NCBI RefSeq assembly: GCF_020215645.1
Contig: NZ_CP084058.1
Coordinates: 2,604,001 to 2,668,000 of the forward strand
Direction: 5' to 3'
Origin: Nonomuraea gerenzanensis
Lineage (GTDB): Bacteria > Actinomycetota > Actinomycetes > Streptosporangiales > Streptosporangiaceae
DNA length: 64,000 nt
Both the position numbers and the translations under genes were made by a program. Positions 46,175 through 54,841 of the stretch are shown here, piece by piece. Positions within the stretch are counted from its first letter, which is position 1. Each line of letters opens with the position of its first letter. Under the pieces are notes generated by a model. The model ran no database searches and was not told the DNA's origin. It saw only the letters and a list, made by a program, of their open reading frames with translations.

Positions 46175-47332
46175 ATGGCCACATATGTGATCGTTGGCGC
46201 CGGACTGGCCGGGGCGAAGGCAGCGCAGACACTGCGCGAGGAGGGATTCGACGGCGAGATCGTGCTGATCGGCGCGGAGAGCGAACGGCCCTACGAGAGA
46301 CCGCCGCTGTCCAAGGAGTACCTGCAGGGCAAGGGCGAACGGGAGAAGATCTTCGTCCACGAGCCGGGCTGGTACGCGGACAACGATGTGGACCTGCGCC
46401 TGGGCACCAAGGTCACCCGCATCGAGCCGGCCCATCACCTGGTCAGGCTGGGCGACGGGTCGCGCCAGCCGTACGACAAGCTGCTCGTCGCGACCGGTGC
46501 CGTGCCCAGGCGCCTGCCTGGGCACGCCCACTACCTGCGGACGGTGGAGGACAGCGAGGCGCTCAGGCGCCGGTTCGGCGACGGCGTGAGCGTGCTGATC
46601 GTCGGCGCCTCCTGGATCGGCCTGGAGACCGCGGCGGCGGCCCGCGCGGCCGGCTGCCAGGTCACCGTCGTGGAGCCCGAGCCCACCGCGCTCAACCGGG
46701 CGCTCGGCCCCGAGCTCGGCGAGCTGTTCGCCCGCCTGCACGCGAGCAAGGGGGTGGACCTGCGCTTCGGCACGGCCGCCGCGGAGATCACCGAGACCGG
46801 CGCGCGCCTGAGCTCCGGCGAGCGGCTCACCGCCGACCTCGTCGTGGTCGGCATCGGCGCCGCGCCCGAGGTCGGCCTGGCCAGGGACGCGGGCCTCGAC
46901 GTCGGCCAGGGCATCCTCACCGACGCCTCCCTGCGCACCTCGCACCCCGACGTGTACGCGGCGGGCGACGTGGCGGAGTTCCTCCACCCCCTGTACGGCC
47001 GCCACATCCGCGTCGAGCACTGGGCCAACGCCCTGCACGGCGGCCCGGTCGCCGCGAGATCCATGCTCGGCCAGGAGGTCGTGCACGACCGGCTCCCGTA
47101 CTTCTACACCGACCAGTACGACCTGGGCATGGAGTTCTCCGGCGACATCGAGGGCCACGACGAGATCGTCTACCGCGGCGACCCCGAGACGATGGAGTTC
47201 ATCGCCTACTGGCTGCGCGACCGCCGCGTGATCGCCGGCATGAACGTCAACGTCTGGGACGTCGTGGACGACATCCAGGAGCTGATCAGGTCCGGCGTCA
47301 CCGTCCACCCAAAGGAGCTGTCGTCGGGTTGA
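46175..47332 (+). CDS. FAD/NAD(P)-dependent ferredoxin reductase-like protein
   Basis: A 385-residue flavoprotein of the pyridine-nucleotide-disulfide class, of the type that reduces ferredoxin or rubredoxin. The FAD motif VIVGAGLAGAKAAQTLREEG starts at residue 5. The NAD(P) motif is VLIVGASWIGLETAAAA (about 140-156), and the second FAD motif VYAAGDVAEF is at about 260-269. The redox-active Cys pair of disulfide reductases is absent, as expected. The C-terminal domain (VRVEHWANALHGG, MEFSGDI) matches oxygenase-linked reductases. Its last 35 bp overlap the end of the M23 gene on the other strand. Confidence 0.92.
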   Translation: MATYVIVGAGLAGAKAAQTLREEGFDGEIVLIGAESERPYERPPLSKEYLQGKGEREKIFVHEPGWYADNDVDLRLGTKVTRIEPAHHLVRLGDGSRQPYDKLLVATGAVPRRLPGHAHYLRTVEDSEALRRRFGDGVSVLIVGASWIGLETAAAARAAGCQVTVVEPEPTALNRALGPELGELFARLHASKGVDLRFGTAAAEITETGARLSSGERLTADLVVVGIGAAPEVGLARDAGLDVGQGILTDASLRTSHPDVYAAGDVAEFLHPLYGRHIRVEHWANALHGGPVAARSMLGQEVVHDRLPYFYTDQYDLGMEFSGDIEGHDEIVYRGDPETMEFIAYWLRDRRVIAGMNVNVWDVVDDIQELIRSGVTVHPKELSSG

Positions 47333-48188
47333 CGATGATGACCTCGTCGTCATCGTCGTTGCTCGAGGTCTTCTTGGGCCGCGGCGTCTTGCTCGGCTCC
47401 GGCTGCTGCACCGGCTGCTGCCTGGACGCGCACTGCACGGTGCACTGCGGCGTCTCGCCCAGCTTGCCGCGCAGCTTCAGCGTCTCCTCGCGGGGCGACA
47501 GCGTACGGTTGCCCTCCTGCCAGGCATCGAGGTAGTCCCACGGCTTGACCATGCCCCTGCGCACCCACCAGAAGGCCGGGCCGGTCTTCCACGAGATGGC
47601 GAAGTACAGGTTAGGCCCGGTGTCGCGGGCGTTGCCCGTGCGGCCCACCCGGCCGAGCAGCTGACCGCCCTTGACCCGCGCGCCCGGCTTGATCCCGTCG
47701 GCCACCGACTCCAGGTGCCCGCCGAGGTAACGCACGCCGTCGTCACCGATGATCGTGACGAACCTGCCCTCGCGGGTGGAGCCCGCGTCGGTGGAGGGCG
47801 ACCACCGGTCCTGCAGGTTCACCTCGTCCACCACGCCGCCGACGGGCGCCACGAACGCGCAGCCCTGCGGCGCCCAGATCGTCGTCTTGGGCAGCACGAG
47901 CAGCTTGCGCTGGTACGTCGTCTTACAGCCCTTCACCGGGAAGGTGTAGGTGTACTTCGACAGCTTCGGCGGCGGCACCTCGACCGGCTCGCCGCCCTCG
48001 GGCGGCTGCTCGGCCGCCAGGTGGCTCGGGGTGGGAACGGTGGCCGTCACCGCCGGGGTGCCGGTCACCGGGGCGGTGGAGGGCGACGTGGCGCCGACAC
48101 CCGCCAGCCCCGTGGCCTGGGTGCAGGCACCGGTCAACAGCACGGCGCCCGTGACGGCCACCCATCGTCCGACAAGCCCCGATCGCAT
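47298..48188 (-). CDS. M23-type peptidase-fold lipoprotein
   Basis: A 296-residue lipoprotein. The ATG at 48188 follows GGTGGAG; a signal segment (GRWVAVTGAVLLTGAC) ends in a lipobox with Cys at about residue 22. A Pro/Thr/Ser linker (about 25-85) leads to an LytM-like domain with FVAPVGGVVDEVNL, RYLGGHLESVADGIKPG and VGRTGNARDTGPNLYFAI. In active M23 enzymes the ligand motifs are His-x-x-x-Asp and His-x-His; here the last reads Asn-Leu-Tyr, so the peptidase centre is partly lost and binding to peptidoglycan is more likely. The acidic tail (about residues 280-296) has a run of Asp. It overlaps the reductase gene end to end. Confidence 0.85.
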   Translation of the reverse strand: MRSGLVGRWVAVTGAVLLTGACTQATGLAGVGATSPSTAPVTGTPAVTATVPTPSHLAAEQPPEGGEPVEVPPPKLSKYTYTFPVKGCKTTYQRKLLVLPKTTIWAPQGCAFVAPVGGVVDEVNLQDRWSPSTDAGSTREGRFVTIIGDDGVRYLGGHLESVADGIKPGARVKGGQLLGRVGRTGNARDTGPNLYFAISWKTGPAFWWVRRGMVKPWDYLDAWQEGNRTLSPREETLKLRGKLGETPQCTVQCASRQQPVQQPEPSKTPRPKKTSSNDDDDEVIIVNPTTAPLGGR

Positions 48189-48371
48189 GATCTCCACCCG
48201 TGTCACCGTTTCCACCGACAACCTTTACCTTTGTAGCCGACCCGGGGACCGCGCATCACCGGTTTCCCCCTTTAGCAGCCGCGAGGTAACCTTCGGCTTC
48301 CTCCCCGCCGCACCGCCCCGGGACACCCGGGCGGCGCAGAACCGTCGGTGGGGCGGCATAGACTTCCCGGC

Positions 48372-50216
48372 GTGGCTGGCCGGATCCGTGATGTCGACAT
48401 CGCACTCGTACGCGAGCGTTCCCCCATCGCCGACGTGATCGGCGAGCACATCCAGTTGCGCAACGCGGGAGGTGGCAACCTCAAGGGGTTGTGCCCCTTC
48501 CACGATGAGAAGTCCCCGTCGTTCAACGTCACGCCCGAGCGTGGCATGTACTTCTGCTTCGGCTGCTCCGAGGGCGGCGACGTGATCACGTTCGTCGAGA
48601 AGATCGAGCACCTGTCGTTCAGCGAGGCCGTCGAGCGGCTGGCGCAGCGGGCCGGCATCCAGCTCCAGTACGAGCAGGGCGGCTACGTGCCCCGGCGCGA
48701 CCACGGCGAGCGGGCCAGGCTGATCGAGGCGCACCGGGCGGCGGCCGAGTTCTACGCCGGCAAGCTGATGGCGCCCGAGGCGTCCGCCGGGCGGCGGTTC
48801 CTGTCGGAGCGCGGGTTCGAGCGGGCAGACGCCGAGACGTTCGGGGTGGGCTACGCGCCCAACGAGTGGGAGGCGCTGAGCCGCCACCTGATGGGCCGCG
48901 GGTTCACCGCGGAGGAGCTGGTGAAGGGCGGGCTGGCCAAGGAGGGCCGGCGGGGGCCGATCGACCGCTTCCGTGGCCGGCTGATCTGGCCGATCCGGGA
49001 CGCCACGGGCGATGTGATCGGTTTTGGCGCACGGAAGCTGCTCGATTCCGATGACGGGCCGAAATACCTGAATACACCTGACACGCCGCTTTACAAGAAG
49101 AGCCAGGTCCTCTACGGGATCGATCTCGCGAAACGCGAGATCTCCAAGCGCGCGCAGGCCGTGATCGTCGAGGGATACACCGATGTGATGGCCTGCCATC
49201 TGGCCGGGGTGCCGACCGCCGTGGCCACCTGCGGCACCTCGTTCGGCGAGGAGCACATCAAGATCCTGCGCCGGTTCCTGCTCGACCAGGCCGAGTTCAG
49301 GGGCGAGGTGATCTTCACCTTCGACGGCGACGCGGCCGGGCAGAAGGCGGCGCTGCGGGCGTTCGCCGACGAGCAGAAGTTCGTCACGCAGACCTACGTG
49401 GCGGTGCAGAGCGACGGGCTCGACCCGTGCGACCTGCGGATCAAGCAGGGCGACGCCGCCGTGCGCGACCTGATCGCCAGCCGCGAGCCGCTGTTCCAGT
49501 TCGCGATCAGGAGCACGATCTCCCGCTACGACCTGCGCAGCAACGAAGGCAAGATCGCCGCGCTCGACGCCGCGGCGCCGATCGTGGCCGGCATCAAGGA
49601 CGCCGGTCTGCGCAAGCGCTACGCCATCGACCTCGACCGGTGGCTGGGTTTCATGGACGAGCGGTTCGTCATGCAGCGCATCGCCGACGTGGGCGGCGCC
49701 CAGCAGGGCGGCAGGCAGCGCATGCCCAAGGCGGCCCCCGTCGATCCCAGCGTGCGTGTGGAGCGCGAGCTGCTCAAGCTGGCCGTGCAGCGCCCGGCCC
49801 TGCTCGGGCCCCGCTTCGACGCGCTCGACCCGCAGGCGTTCACCGTCCCCGACCACCTGCTGCTGCACCGGGTCATCGTCGCCGCCGGCGGCGTCGCCCA
49901 GGCGGGCGGCGGCGGGCGGGAGTGGGTGGACCGGCTGGTGCAGCACGCCCACGAGGAGGGCGCGCGGGCGCTGGTGACCCGCTTCGCGGTGGAGGCCATC
50001 CAGGTCGACGCGCACGCCGAGGAACGGTACGCGGGCGACATCCTGACCGCCGCCGAGGCGATGCCGCTCGATCGGGCGATCGCGCAGGTCAAGTCGCGGA
50101 TCCAGCGGCTCAACCCGGTGGAGCAGCAGCAGGAGTACAACAAGCTGTTCGGGGAGCTGGTGGCGCTGGAGCAGCAGCGCCGGGTCCTGCGCAACCGGGT
50201 CGCCGGCGGTAGCTGA
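48372..50216 (+). CDS. dnaG: DNA primase
   Basis: A 614-residue primase that lays RNA primers at the replication fork. The zinc domain CHC2 has CPFHDEKSPSF with FCFGCSEGG (residues about 41-65). The catalytic TOPRIM domain has IVEGYTDVMA (about 260-270) and FDGDAAGQKA (about 313-322), and the C-terminal helicase-binding region ends with a helical Gln/Glu-rich stretch. The GTG at 48372 gives the standard AGRIRDVDIALVRERS start; longer openings are not needed. Position upstream of the sigma gene recalls the classical primase-sigma pair. Confidence 0.97.
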   Translation: MAGRIRDVDIALVRERSPIADVIGEHIQLRNAGGGNLKGLCPFHDEKSPSFNVTPERGMYFCFGCSEGGDVITFVEKIEHLSFSEAVERLAQRAGIQLQYEQGGYVPRRDHGERARLIEAHRAAAEFYAGKLMAPEASAGRRFLSERGFERADAETFGVGYAPNEWEALSRHLMGRGFTAEELVKGGLAKEGRRGPIDRFRGRLIWPIRDATGDVIGFGARKLLDSDDGPKYLNTPDTPLYKKSQVLYGIDLAKREISKRAQAVIVEGYTDVMACHLAGVPTAVATCGTSFGEEHIKILRRFLLDQAEFRGEVIFTFDGDAAGQKAALRAFADEQKFVTQTYVAVQSDGLDPCDLRIKQGDAAVRDLIASREPLFQFAIRSTISRYDLRSNEGKIAALDAAAPIVAGIKDAGLRKRYAIDLDRWLGFMDERFVMQRIADVGGAQQGGRQRMPKAAPVDPSVRVERELLKLAVQRPALLGPRFDALDPQAFTVPDHLLLHRVIVAAGGVAQAGGGGREWVDRLVQHAHEEGARALVTRFAVEAIQVDAHAEERYAGDILTAAEAMPLDRAIAQVKSRIQRLNPVEQQQEYNKLFGELVALEQQRRVLRNRVAGGS

Positions 50217-50724
50217 ACTCGCCGGTATTTTCCACAAAGGAATGAAATAGGTATAAGCCCTGCATAAAGGGCTTGTGTTGTGCCGTCACGGAGCGTGATC
50301 GACGTGCCGGGCGCACGAGCGGGCCGGGAAGGCGGCGGAGCGGGTGGCCGGGGCAAGATCGTCAAGGTCGGAGCCATGCGCGCGGCCCGCCCGCGCGGGG
50401 CCCGGCACGGCCTTGATCCTCTCCCTTTGGTAACAGTTCGGCGGCTATCGCAAGCGTCAAACCAGGGTGGTTGACCAGGGAATTTGGCGCGGTCCACGAT
50501 GCGACAAAGAGCGCGGACAACGGCTTCGGGGCAGCGAGAAAGTTGCGTCCGGCTCATCGGCGCCGCCGGACGCGGGAATCCAGATCGCGTAATTGGCTTT
50601 ACTATCCTGATCAAACTAAGGCTAAACCTTTTGGTGATCTCAATTCGGCAAAGACGGTCGTCTTACCTTCGGTGACAAAAATGGGTCTGCCATTTGATGG
50701 AACCAATACTGCAGACTGTCTCCC
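50217..50724. other. 508-bp gap between dnaG and the sigma factor gene
   Basis: No gene of normal codon bias lies here. From 50217 a terminator hairpin follows dnaG (50255-50274), and then a GC-rich part runs to 50410. From about 50420 to 50720 the composition falls towards AT, as expected for a long promoter and leader. TTGACC (50471-50476) with CACGAT (50495-50500) is one weak promoter candidate. TATCCT at 50603-50608 is another -10 candidate. Hairpins such as AAGG-CTAAA-CCTT near 50628-50640 are short. I see no known riboswitch. Confidence 0.45.
50255..50274 (+). terminator. Terminator after dnaG
   Basis: AAGCCC (50255-50260) pairs with GGGCTT (50269-50274) over an 8-base loop, followed by a T-containing tail (GTGTTGTG). 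It is weaker than the other terminators of the window. Confidence 0.5.
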
Positions 50725-51873
50725 GTGGGTGCATCGGTGCTGCCAAGTGGACCGCCATCCGTAGATCAGGTGGCGGACCTCGTCGCGAAGGGAAGGGAGC
50801 GCGGGAGCGTAACCGTCGATGACGTCGCAGCCGCGCTTGACCGATCCGAGTTGCCGTCCGACGCGCTGGAACGCGTCGTACGCATGCTCGCCGAGAACGG
50901 CGTGGAGGTCCTCGAGCCCCAGGGCGACGAGGAGTCCACCCGCGCCGATGAGGAAGACGTAGGCAAGCGGGCGCCGACCAGCGATCTGGTCCGTATTTAT
51001 CTGCGGGAGATCGGCCGCGTGCCCTTGCTGACCGCTGAGGAGGAGGTGGAGCTCGCCAAGTCGATCGAAGCCGGCCTGTTCGCCGAGGACAAGCTGGCCA
51101 ACGGGGTCTCGCGTCTGGCCTTCCCGGAGTTCAGGGAGCTCGTCTGGCAGGGCACCCGGGCCAAACAGCGGCTCATCGAAGCCAACCTCAGGCTCGTGGT
51201 GTCGATCGCCAAGCGGTACGTGGGCCGCGGCATGCTCTTCCTGGACCTGATCCAGGAGGGCAACCTCGGGCTCATCCGGGCGGTCGAGAAGTTCGACTAC
51301 ACGAAGGGCTACAAGTTCTCCACCTACGCGACCTGGTGGATCCGGCAGGCGATCACCCGGGCCATCGCCGACCAGGCGCGGACGATCCGCATCCCGGTCC
51401 ACATGGTGGAGACCATCAACAAGCTCGTCAGAGTCCAGCGCCAGCTCCACCAGGACCTCGGCCGCGAGCCGATCCCGGAGGAGATCGCCAAGGAGATGGA
51501 CCTGCCGGTCGATCGCGTGGTGGAGATCCAGCGCATCGCCCAGGAGCCCGTGTCGCTGCAGTCGCCGATCGGTGAGGAGGACTCCGACCTCGGAGACTTC
51601 ATCGAGGACGCCGACGCTGTCGTGCCCATGGAGGCAGCCGCCTTCATCATGCTGCAGGATCAGCTCGACGACATCCTGGCCACCCTGTCCGACCGCGAGC
51701 AGCGCATCATCCAGCTCCGCTTCGGCCTGGCCGACGGGCACCCGCGCACGCTGGAGGAGGTGGGCAGGGAGTTCGGCGTCACGCGCGAGCGCATTCGCCA
51801 GATCGAGTCGAAGACGCTGGCCAAGCTCCGCCACCCGACGCGCGCGCAGATGTTGCGGGACTACCTCGACTGA
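50725..51873 (+). CDS. rpoD: Principal RNA polymerase sigma factor
   Basis: A 382-residue primary-type sigma-70. Region 1.1-like sequence ([20 protein letters not shown]) spans about residues 14-60. Region 1.2 is [17 protein letters not shown], and regions 2.1-2.4 run from [20 protein letters not shown] through [20 protein letters not shown]. Region 3 follows with [17 protein letters not shown], and region 4 with [18 protein letters not shown] and [17 protein letters not shown]. All principal-sigma regions are present. No ribosome binding site precedes the GTG at 50725; a second GTG at 50737 is possible. The HrdB-type Lys/Ala-rich N-terminal extension is missing, so it is either the housekeeping sigma of this group or a close homologue. 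Confidence 0.93.
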   Translation: MGASVLPSGPPSVDQVADLVAKGRERGSVTVDDVAAALDRSELPSDALERVVRMLAENGVEVLEPQGDEESTRADEEDVGKRAPTSDLVRIYLREIGRVPLLTAEEEVELAKSIEAGLFAEDKLANGVSRLAFPEFRELVWQGTRAKQRLIEANLRLVVSIAKRYVGRGMLFLDLIQEGNLGLIRAVEKFDYTKGYKFSTYATWWIRQAITRAIADQARTIRIPVHMVETINKLVRVQRQLHQDLGREPIPEEIAKEMDLPVDRVVEIQRIAQEPVSLQSPIGEEDSDLGDFIEDADAVVPMEAAAFIMLQDQLDDILATLSDREQRIIQLRFGLADGHPRTLEEVGREFGVTRERIRQIESKTLAKLRHPTRAQMLRDYLD

Positions 51874-51880
51874 CCGCGCC

Positions 51881-51913
51881 GGAGGGGACGGCCCTGCCTG
51901 GGCCGTCCCCTCC
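51881..51913 (+). terminator. Strong terminator after the sigma gene
   Basis: GGAGGGGACGGCCC (51881-51894) and GGGCCGTCCCCTCC (51900-51913) form a perfect 14-bp stem with a five-base loop. It starts seven bp after the sigma stop and separates it from the convergent seven-gene operon. Confidence 0.9.
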
Positions 51914-51957
51914 GCGCGTTCACGAGCGGCCCTGGCGGGGCCGACCTCGCCGCGCGT

Positions 51958-52764
51958 TCACGAACAGCCCTCGAACTGCGGCACCGCGACGATCGCGCGG
52001 TCCAGCCACGCCGCCCCGAACCACTTGCGCAGCAGCTTCTGCGCCGTCCCGTCCTGGTACATCCGGGTGATCGCCCGGTTCACCGCCTCGCAGCCCGGCA
52101 CGTCGCCCCTGGCCAGGCCGACCCCCGTACGCTGCTCATTGAACAGCGCGTTGGCCAGCCGCAGCCCCGACCCGTCACGGGCGGCCAGCCCCGCCAGGAT
52201 GACGTCGTTGGTGGTGACCGCGTCCACCTGCTTGCTCTTCAGCGCCGCCAGGCAGCGGCTGTAGTCGGGGAACGGCACGACCTCCGCCTTGACCCCCCGC
52301 TCCGTCACCACCCGCTGGGCCGCGTTCGACCCCTGCACCTCGCAGATCCGGCGCCCCTCCAGGTCGCGCACGTCGGCGATCCGCTCGTCGGGCCGGACCA
52401 GGATGTCCTGGTAGGAGATGTGGTACGGCCCCGCGAACAGCACCCTGCGCTTACGGTCCTGGTCGATCGTGAACGTGGCCACCACCAGGTCGGCCCGGCC
52501 GTCCATGAGCACCTTCTCCCGCTCGGCGGCCAGCACGCCGAGGAAGGAGACGTCCTTGCCCAGCCTGGCCGCCAGGTAGCGGGCCACGTCGACGTCGAAG
52601 CCCTCGAACGTGCCGTCGCTCTTGCGGAACCCGACCGACGGCAGGTCGGAACGGACGCCGATGACCAGCTCGTCCTTGTCCAGGATCGTCTCCGTGCCGC
52701 CCACCCCGCAGCCCGACACGGCGACGCAGGCCAGGGCCAGCAACAGTGCGAGCACACGCTTCAC
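51958..52764 (-). CDS. glnH: Glutamate/amino-acid-binding lipoprotein, GlnH type
   Basis: A 268-residue extracellular solute-binding protein (periplasmic-binding fold 3). The signal segment RVLALLLALACVAVSGC ends in a lipobox with Cys at about residue 19. The mature domain reads LVIGVRSDLPSVGFRKSDGTFEGFDVDVARYLA, then RADLVVATFTI, and the C-terminal lobe has KSKQVDAVTTNDVILAGL. There is no ABC permease or ATPase nearby. Instead it is the last gene of an operon with GlnX and PknG, as in mycobacteria and corynebacteria where GlnH senses aspartate or glutamate for the kinase. The GTG start overlaps the GlnX stop (GTGA). Confidence 0.92.
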   Translation of the reverse strand: MKRVLALLLALACVAVSGCGVGGTETILDKDELVIGVRSDLPSVGFRKSDGTFEGFDVDVARYLAARLGKDVSFLGVLAAEREKVLMDGRADLVVATFTIDQDRKRRVLFAGPYHISYQDILVRPDERIADVRDLEGRRICEVQGSNAAQRVVTERGVKAEVVPFPDYSRCLAALKSKQVDAVTTNDVILAGLAARDGSGLRLANALFNEQRTGVGLARGDVPGCEAVNRAITRMYQDGTAQKLLRKWFGAAWLDRAIVAVPQFEGCS

Positions 52765-54146
52765 CGGTACTCCTTCAGTCGTGGCCACACGCCGGCCACC
52801 ATCAGCACGCCGATCGCGCCGATGGCGAACGGCAGCAGCCGCCACAGGTTGTCCAGGGCGCCCTCGCCGCTCCTGATCGAGCGCTCGAACACCTGCTGGT
52901 GCGTGCCGGCCAGCTCGGTCAGCTCTCGGTCGTAGGCGTCGAACGCCGTCATGACCGGCCCCAGCCGCGCGGCGACCGCCTCGCCGGTCCTGCCGCTCGC
53001 GGCGAGGTCGCGGAAGGCCCTGTCGGCCTCCTGGAAGCTCCGGTACGCGCGGGCCACCTCCTCGCCCTGCCTGCCGACCAGCTCCGGCCCCAGCAGGCCG
53101 AGGTAGCCGGTCGAGCTGCCGGCCACCGCGGTGTGGTACTCCCGCAGGTTGCCCGCGTCGGTGTACATGACCGCCAGCGACCGGTCCAGGAAGGTGTGCT
53201 CGTAGGTGTCGGCCCGCCCCTTGTCGAGCAGGTAGCGGCTCTGGTCGCCCTGCATGCTGTTGCTGATCGCCCGCGCCTTGGCCAGCGTCAGCACCGAGTC
53301 GAACCCGGCCGACTTGGCCGTGCGCAGGTCCGCCTCGTCCTGGGCGAGCACGCTGGTCCCGAAGAACAGCGCCGCCGCCGTCGTCACCGTCGCGACCAGC
53401 AGCGCGGGCCCGAAGACCCGGCGGAAGCGCCGCGCCAGGAACAGCTGCAGCCACAGCAGGCAGCCCAGCGCCACCAGCCCGGCCAGCACGACCGCGACCC
53501 GCATCAGCGGCCCCACGACGGTCTTCGCGTCGTAGGTGGCGCGCACGATCGTGCCGCTCTCCAGCGTCAGGTTGTAGGCCTGCGGCAGCAGCACCATCCG
53601 CATCAGGTCGGTGGCCTGGCGATAGGTCCGCACCACCTCCTCGGGCGGCGGGCCAGGCGCGTGCCTCGACTGCTCGTTCAGCAGCAACGCCCGGCCGGCC
53701 AGCCGCTCGTAGCGGCCGAGCCCGTCGAGCACCGACTGCACGGTGCTGCGCTCGGCCGCGTTGTCACCGGACAGCTCGAACGCCTGCAGCAGCGTCCGGT
53801 TGGCCTGGGCGCGCCGCTCGTCGTAGCGCTCCAGCGCGGCCCGGCGCTGCTCGGCGGCGGACTCGCCCATCACCAGGACGTTGGCGACCTGCGCGTCCAT
53901 GTCGCTGAGCGCCAGGTAGAGCCCGGCGGTGGCGACCACCTGCGGCCCCGCGTCGCGGCCGATGACCCGCAGCCCCTCGCGGGCGCTGGAGGTGCCGACC
54001 GCCAGCGCGGCGAAGAGCAGGGCCAGCGAGGCGACGGTGACGCCGGAGATGATTCGGATCCTGCCGGGCACGCTGCGCCGCGCCGGCGGGGCGGGCGCGG
54101 GGGAGGCCGGTACGGGCGCGGCCGGCGCCGTCTGCACCACGGTCAC
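52761..54146 (-). CDS. glnX: GlnX-type transmembrane signal protein
   Basis: A 461-residue membrane protein with four predicted helices at about residues 33-55, 205-232, 240-262 and 435-452. Two large extracellular helical loops (about 55-205 and 265-430) are similar to each other in length and rich in charged heptads. This matches mycobacterial/corynebacterial GlnX, which links extracellular GlnH to cytosolic PknG. The N terminus is Pro/Ala-rich and cytosolic. The GTG at 54146 overlaps the FHA gene stop. It lies between FHA and glnH and is co-translated with both. Confidence 0.85.
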   Translation of the reverse strand: MTVVQTAPAAPVPASPAPAPPARRSVPGRIRIISGVTVASLALLFAALAVGTSSAREGLRVIGRDAGPQVVATAGLYLALSDMDAQVANVLVMGESAAEQRRAALERYDERRAQANRTLLQAFELSGDNAAERSTVQSVLDGLGRYERLAGRALLLNEQSRHAPGPPPEEVVRTYRQATDLMRMVLLPQAYNLTLESGTIVRATYDAKTVVGPLMRVAVVLAGLVALGCLLWLQLFLARRFRRVFGPALLVATVTTAAALFFGTSVLAQDEADLRTAKSAGFDSVLTLAKARAISNSMQGDQSRYLLDKGRADTYEHTFLDRSLAVMYTDAGNLREYHTAVAGSSTGYLGLLGPELVGRQGEEVARAYRSFQEADRAFRDLAASGRTGEAVAARLGPVMTAFDAYDRELTELAGTHQQVFERSIRSGEGALDNLWRLLPFAIGAIGVLMVAGVWPRLKEYR

Positions 54147-54841
54147 GGCGTGCCCTCCCTGATCGTGATCACCGTCCACGCGCCCAGGTGGATCCGGTCG
54201 CCTGGGCCGACCCTGACCGGCACGTTCACCTTCAGCACCTTGCCGTTGACCTGAGTACCGTTCGACGAGCCCGGGTCGACCAGCATCCAGCTGCCGTCCG
54301 GCTGGGCCAGCAGCACGGCGTGCAGGTGCGAGACGCCCGGGTCCTCCGGCGGGCCGGTCAGGTCGATCTCCGGCGCCAGGTTCCTGGCCCGGCTGCGCCG
54401 CCCGATGCGTACCTGCTCACCGTGCAGCGCGAACGACCGCTCGGGACAGTACGGCGGGAACGCCATCGCGGCGGCGTCGGGACCGCCCTCGGCGATCACC
54501 TTCTCGTAGTACGTGCGGTCGGCGGCGGTCACGACCTCCCACCGGGCGCCCGTGGCGGCCCCCATCACCGGAGCCTGGGCGGGGGCGGCGCTGCCGCTGT
54601 AGTCGTGGCCGCACACCTCGCAGAACTGCCCGGCGCGCGGCGTCTGGCAGATCGGGCACGCCTCGGCCGGCGCCGCGGCGGGCGCGGACCCCGCAGCGGA
54701 TCCCGCAGCGGATCCCGCAGCAGGCCCCGCGGCAGGGGCCGGGGCGGGCTGGGAGGCGGGCGCCGGGGCGGCCAGCTGGGTGCCGCAGACGTCGCAGTAG
54801 TCGTCGGCGCCCGACTGGTGCCCCTGCGGGCAGGTCGCCAT
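54143..54841 (-). CDS. FHA-domain protein with two zinc ribbons
   Basis: A 232-residue cytosolic adaptor. Two zinc-ribbon-like modules with C-x-x-C pairs are visible: CPQGHQSGADDYCDVCG (residues 4-20) and CPICQTPRAGQFCEVCG (62-78). A Pro/Ala/Gly/Ser linker with AAGS repeats joins them. The C-terminal FHA domain (about 135-230) has the key IGRRSRARN (phospho-Thr contact), SHLHAVL and SSNGTQVNG segments. FHA domains bind phosphothreonine, so it is a likely target or docking protein for the kinase in the same operon. In mycobacteria the FHA protein GarA is the PknG target; the GarA phosphorylation motif is not visible here. Its ATG overlaps the stop of the vWA gene by one base. Confidence 0.9.
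   Translation of the reverse strand: MATCPQGHQSGADDYCDVCGTQLAAPAPASQPAPAPAAGPAAGSAAGSAAGSAPAAAPAEACPICQTPRAGQFCEVCGHDYSGSAAPAQAPVMGAATGARWEVVTAADRTYYEKVIAEGGPDAAAMAFPPYCPERSFALHGEQVRIGRRSRARNLAPEIDLTGPPEDPGVSHLHAVLLAQPDGSWMLVDPGSSNGTQVNGKVLKVNVPVRVGPGDRIHLGAWTVITIREGTP

Noticed and set aside
48189..48371. Possible riboswitch upstream of the M23 lipoprotein
   Set aside because: The leader is GC-rich and can fold, but conserved c-di-AMP (ydaO) or cobalamin riboswitch elements could not be matched.
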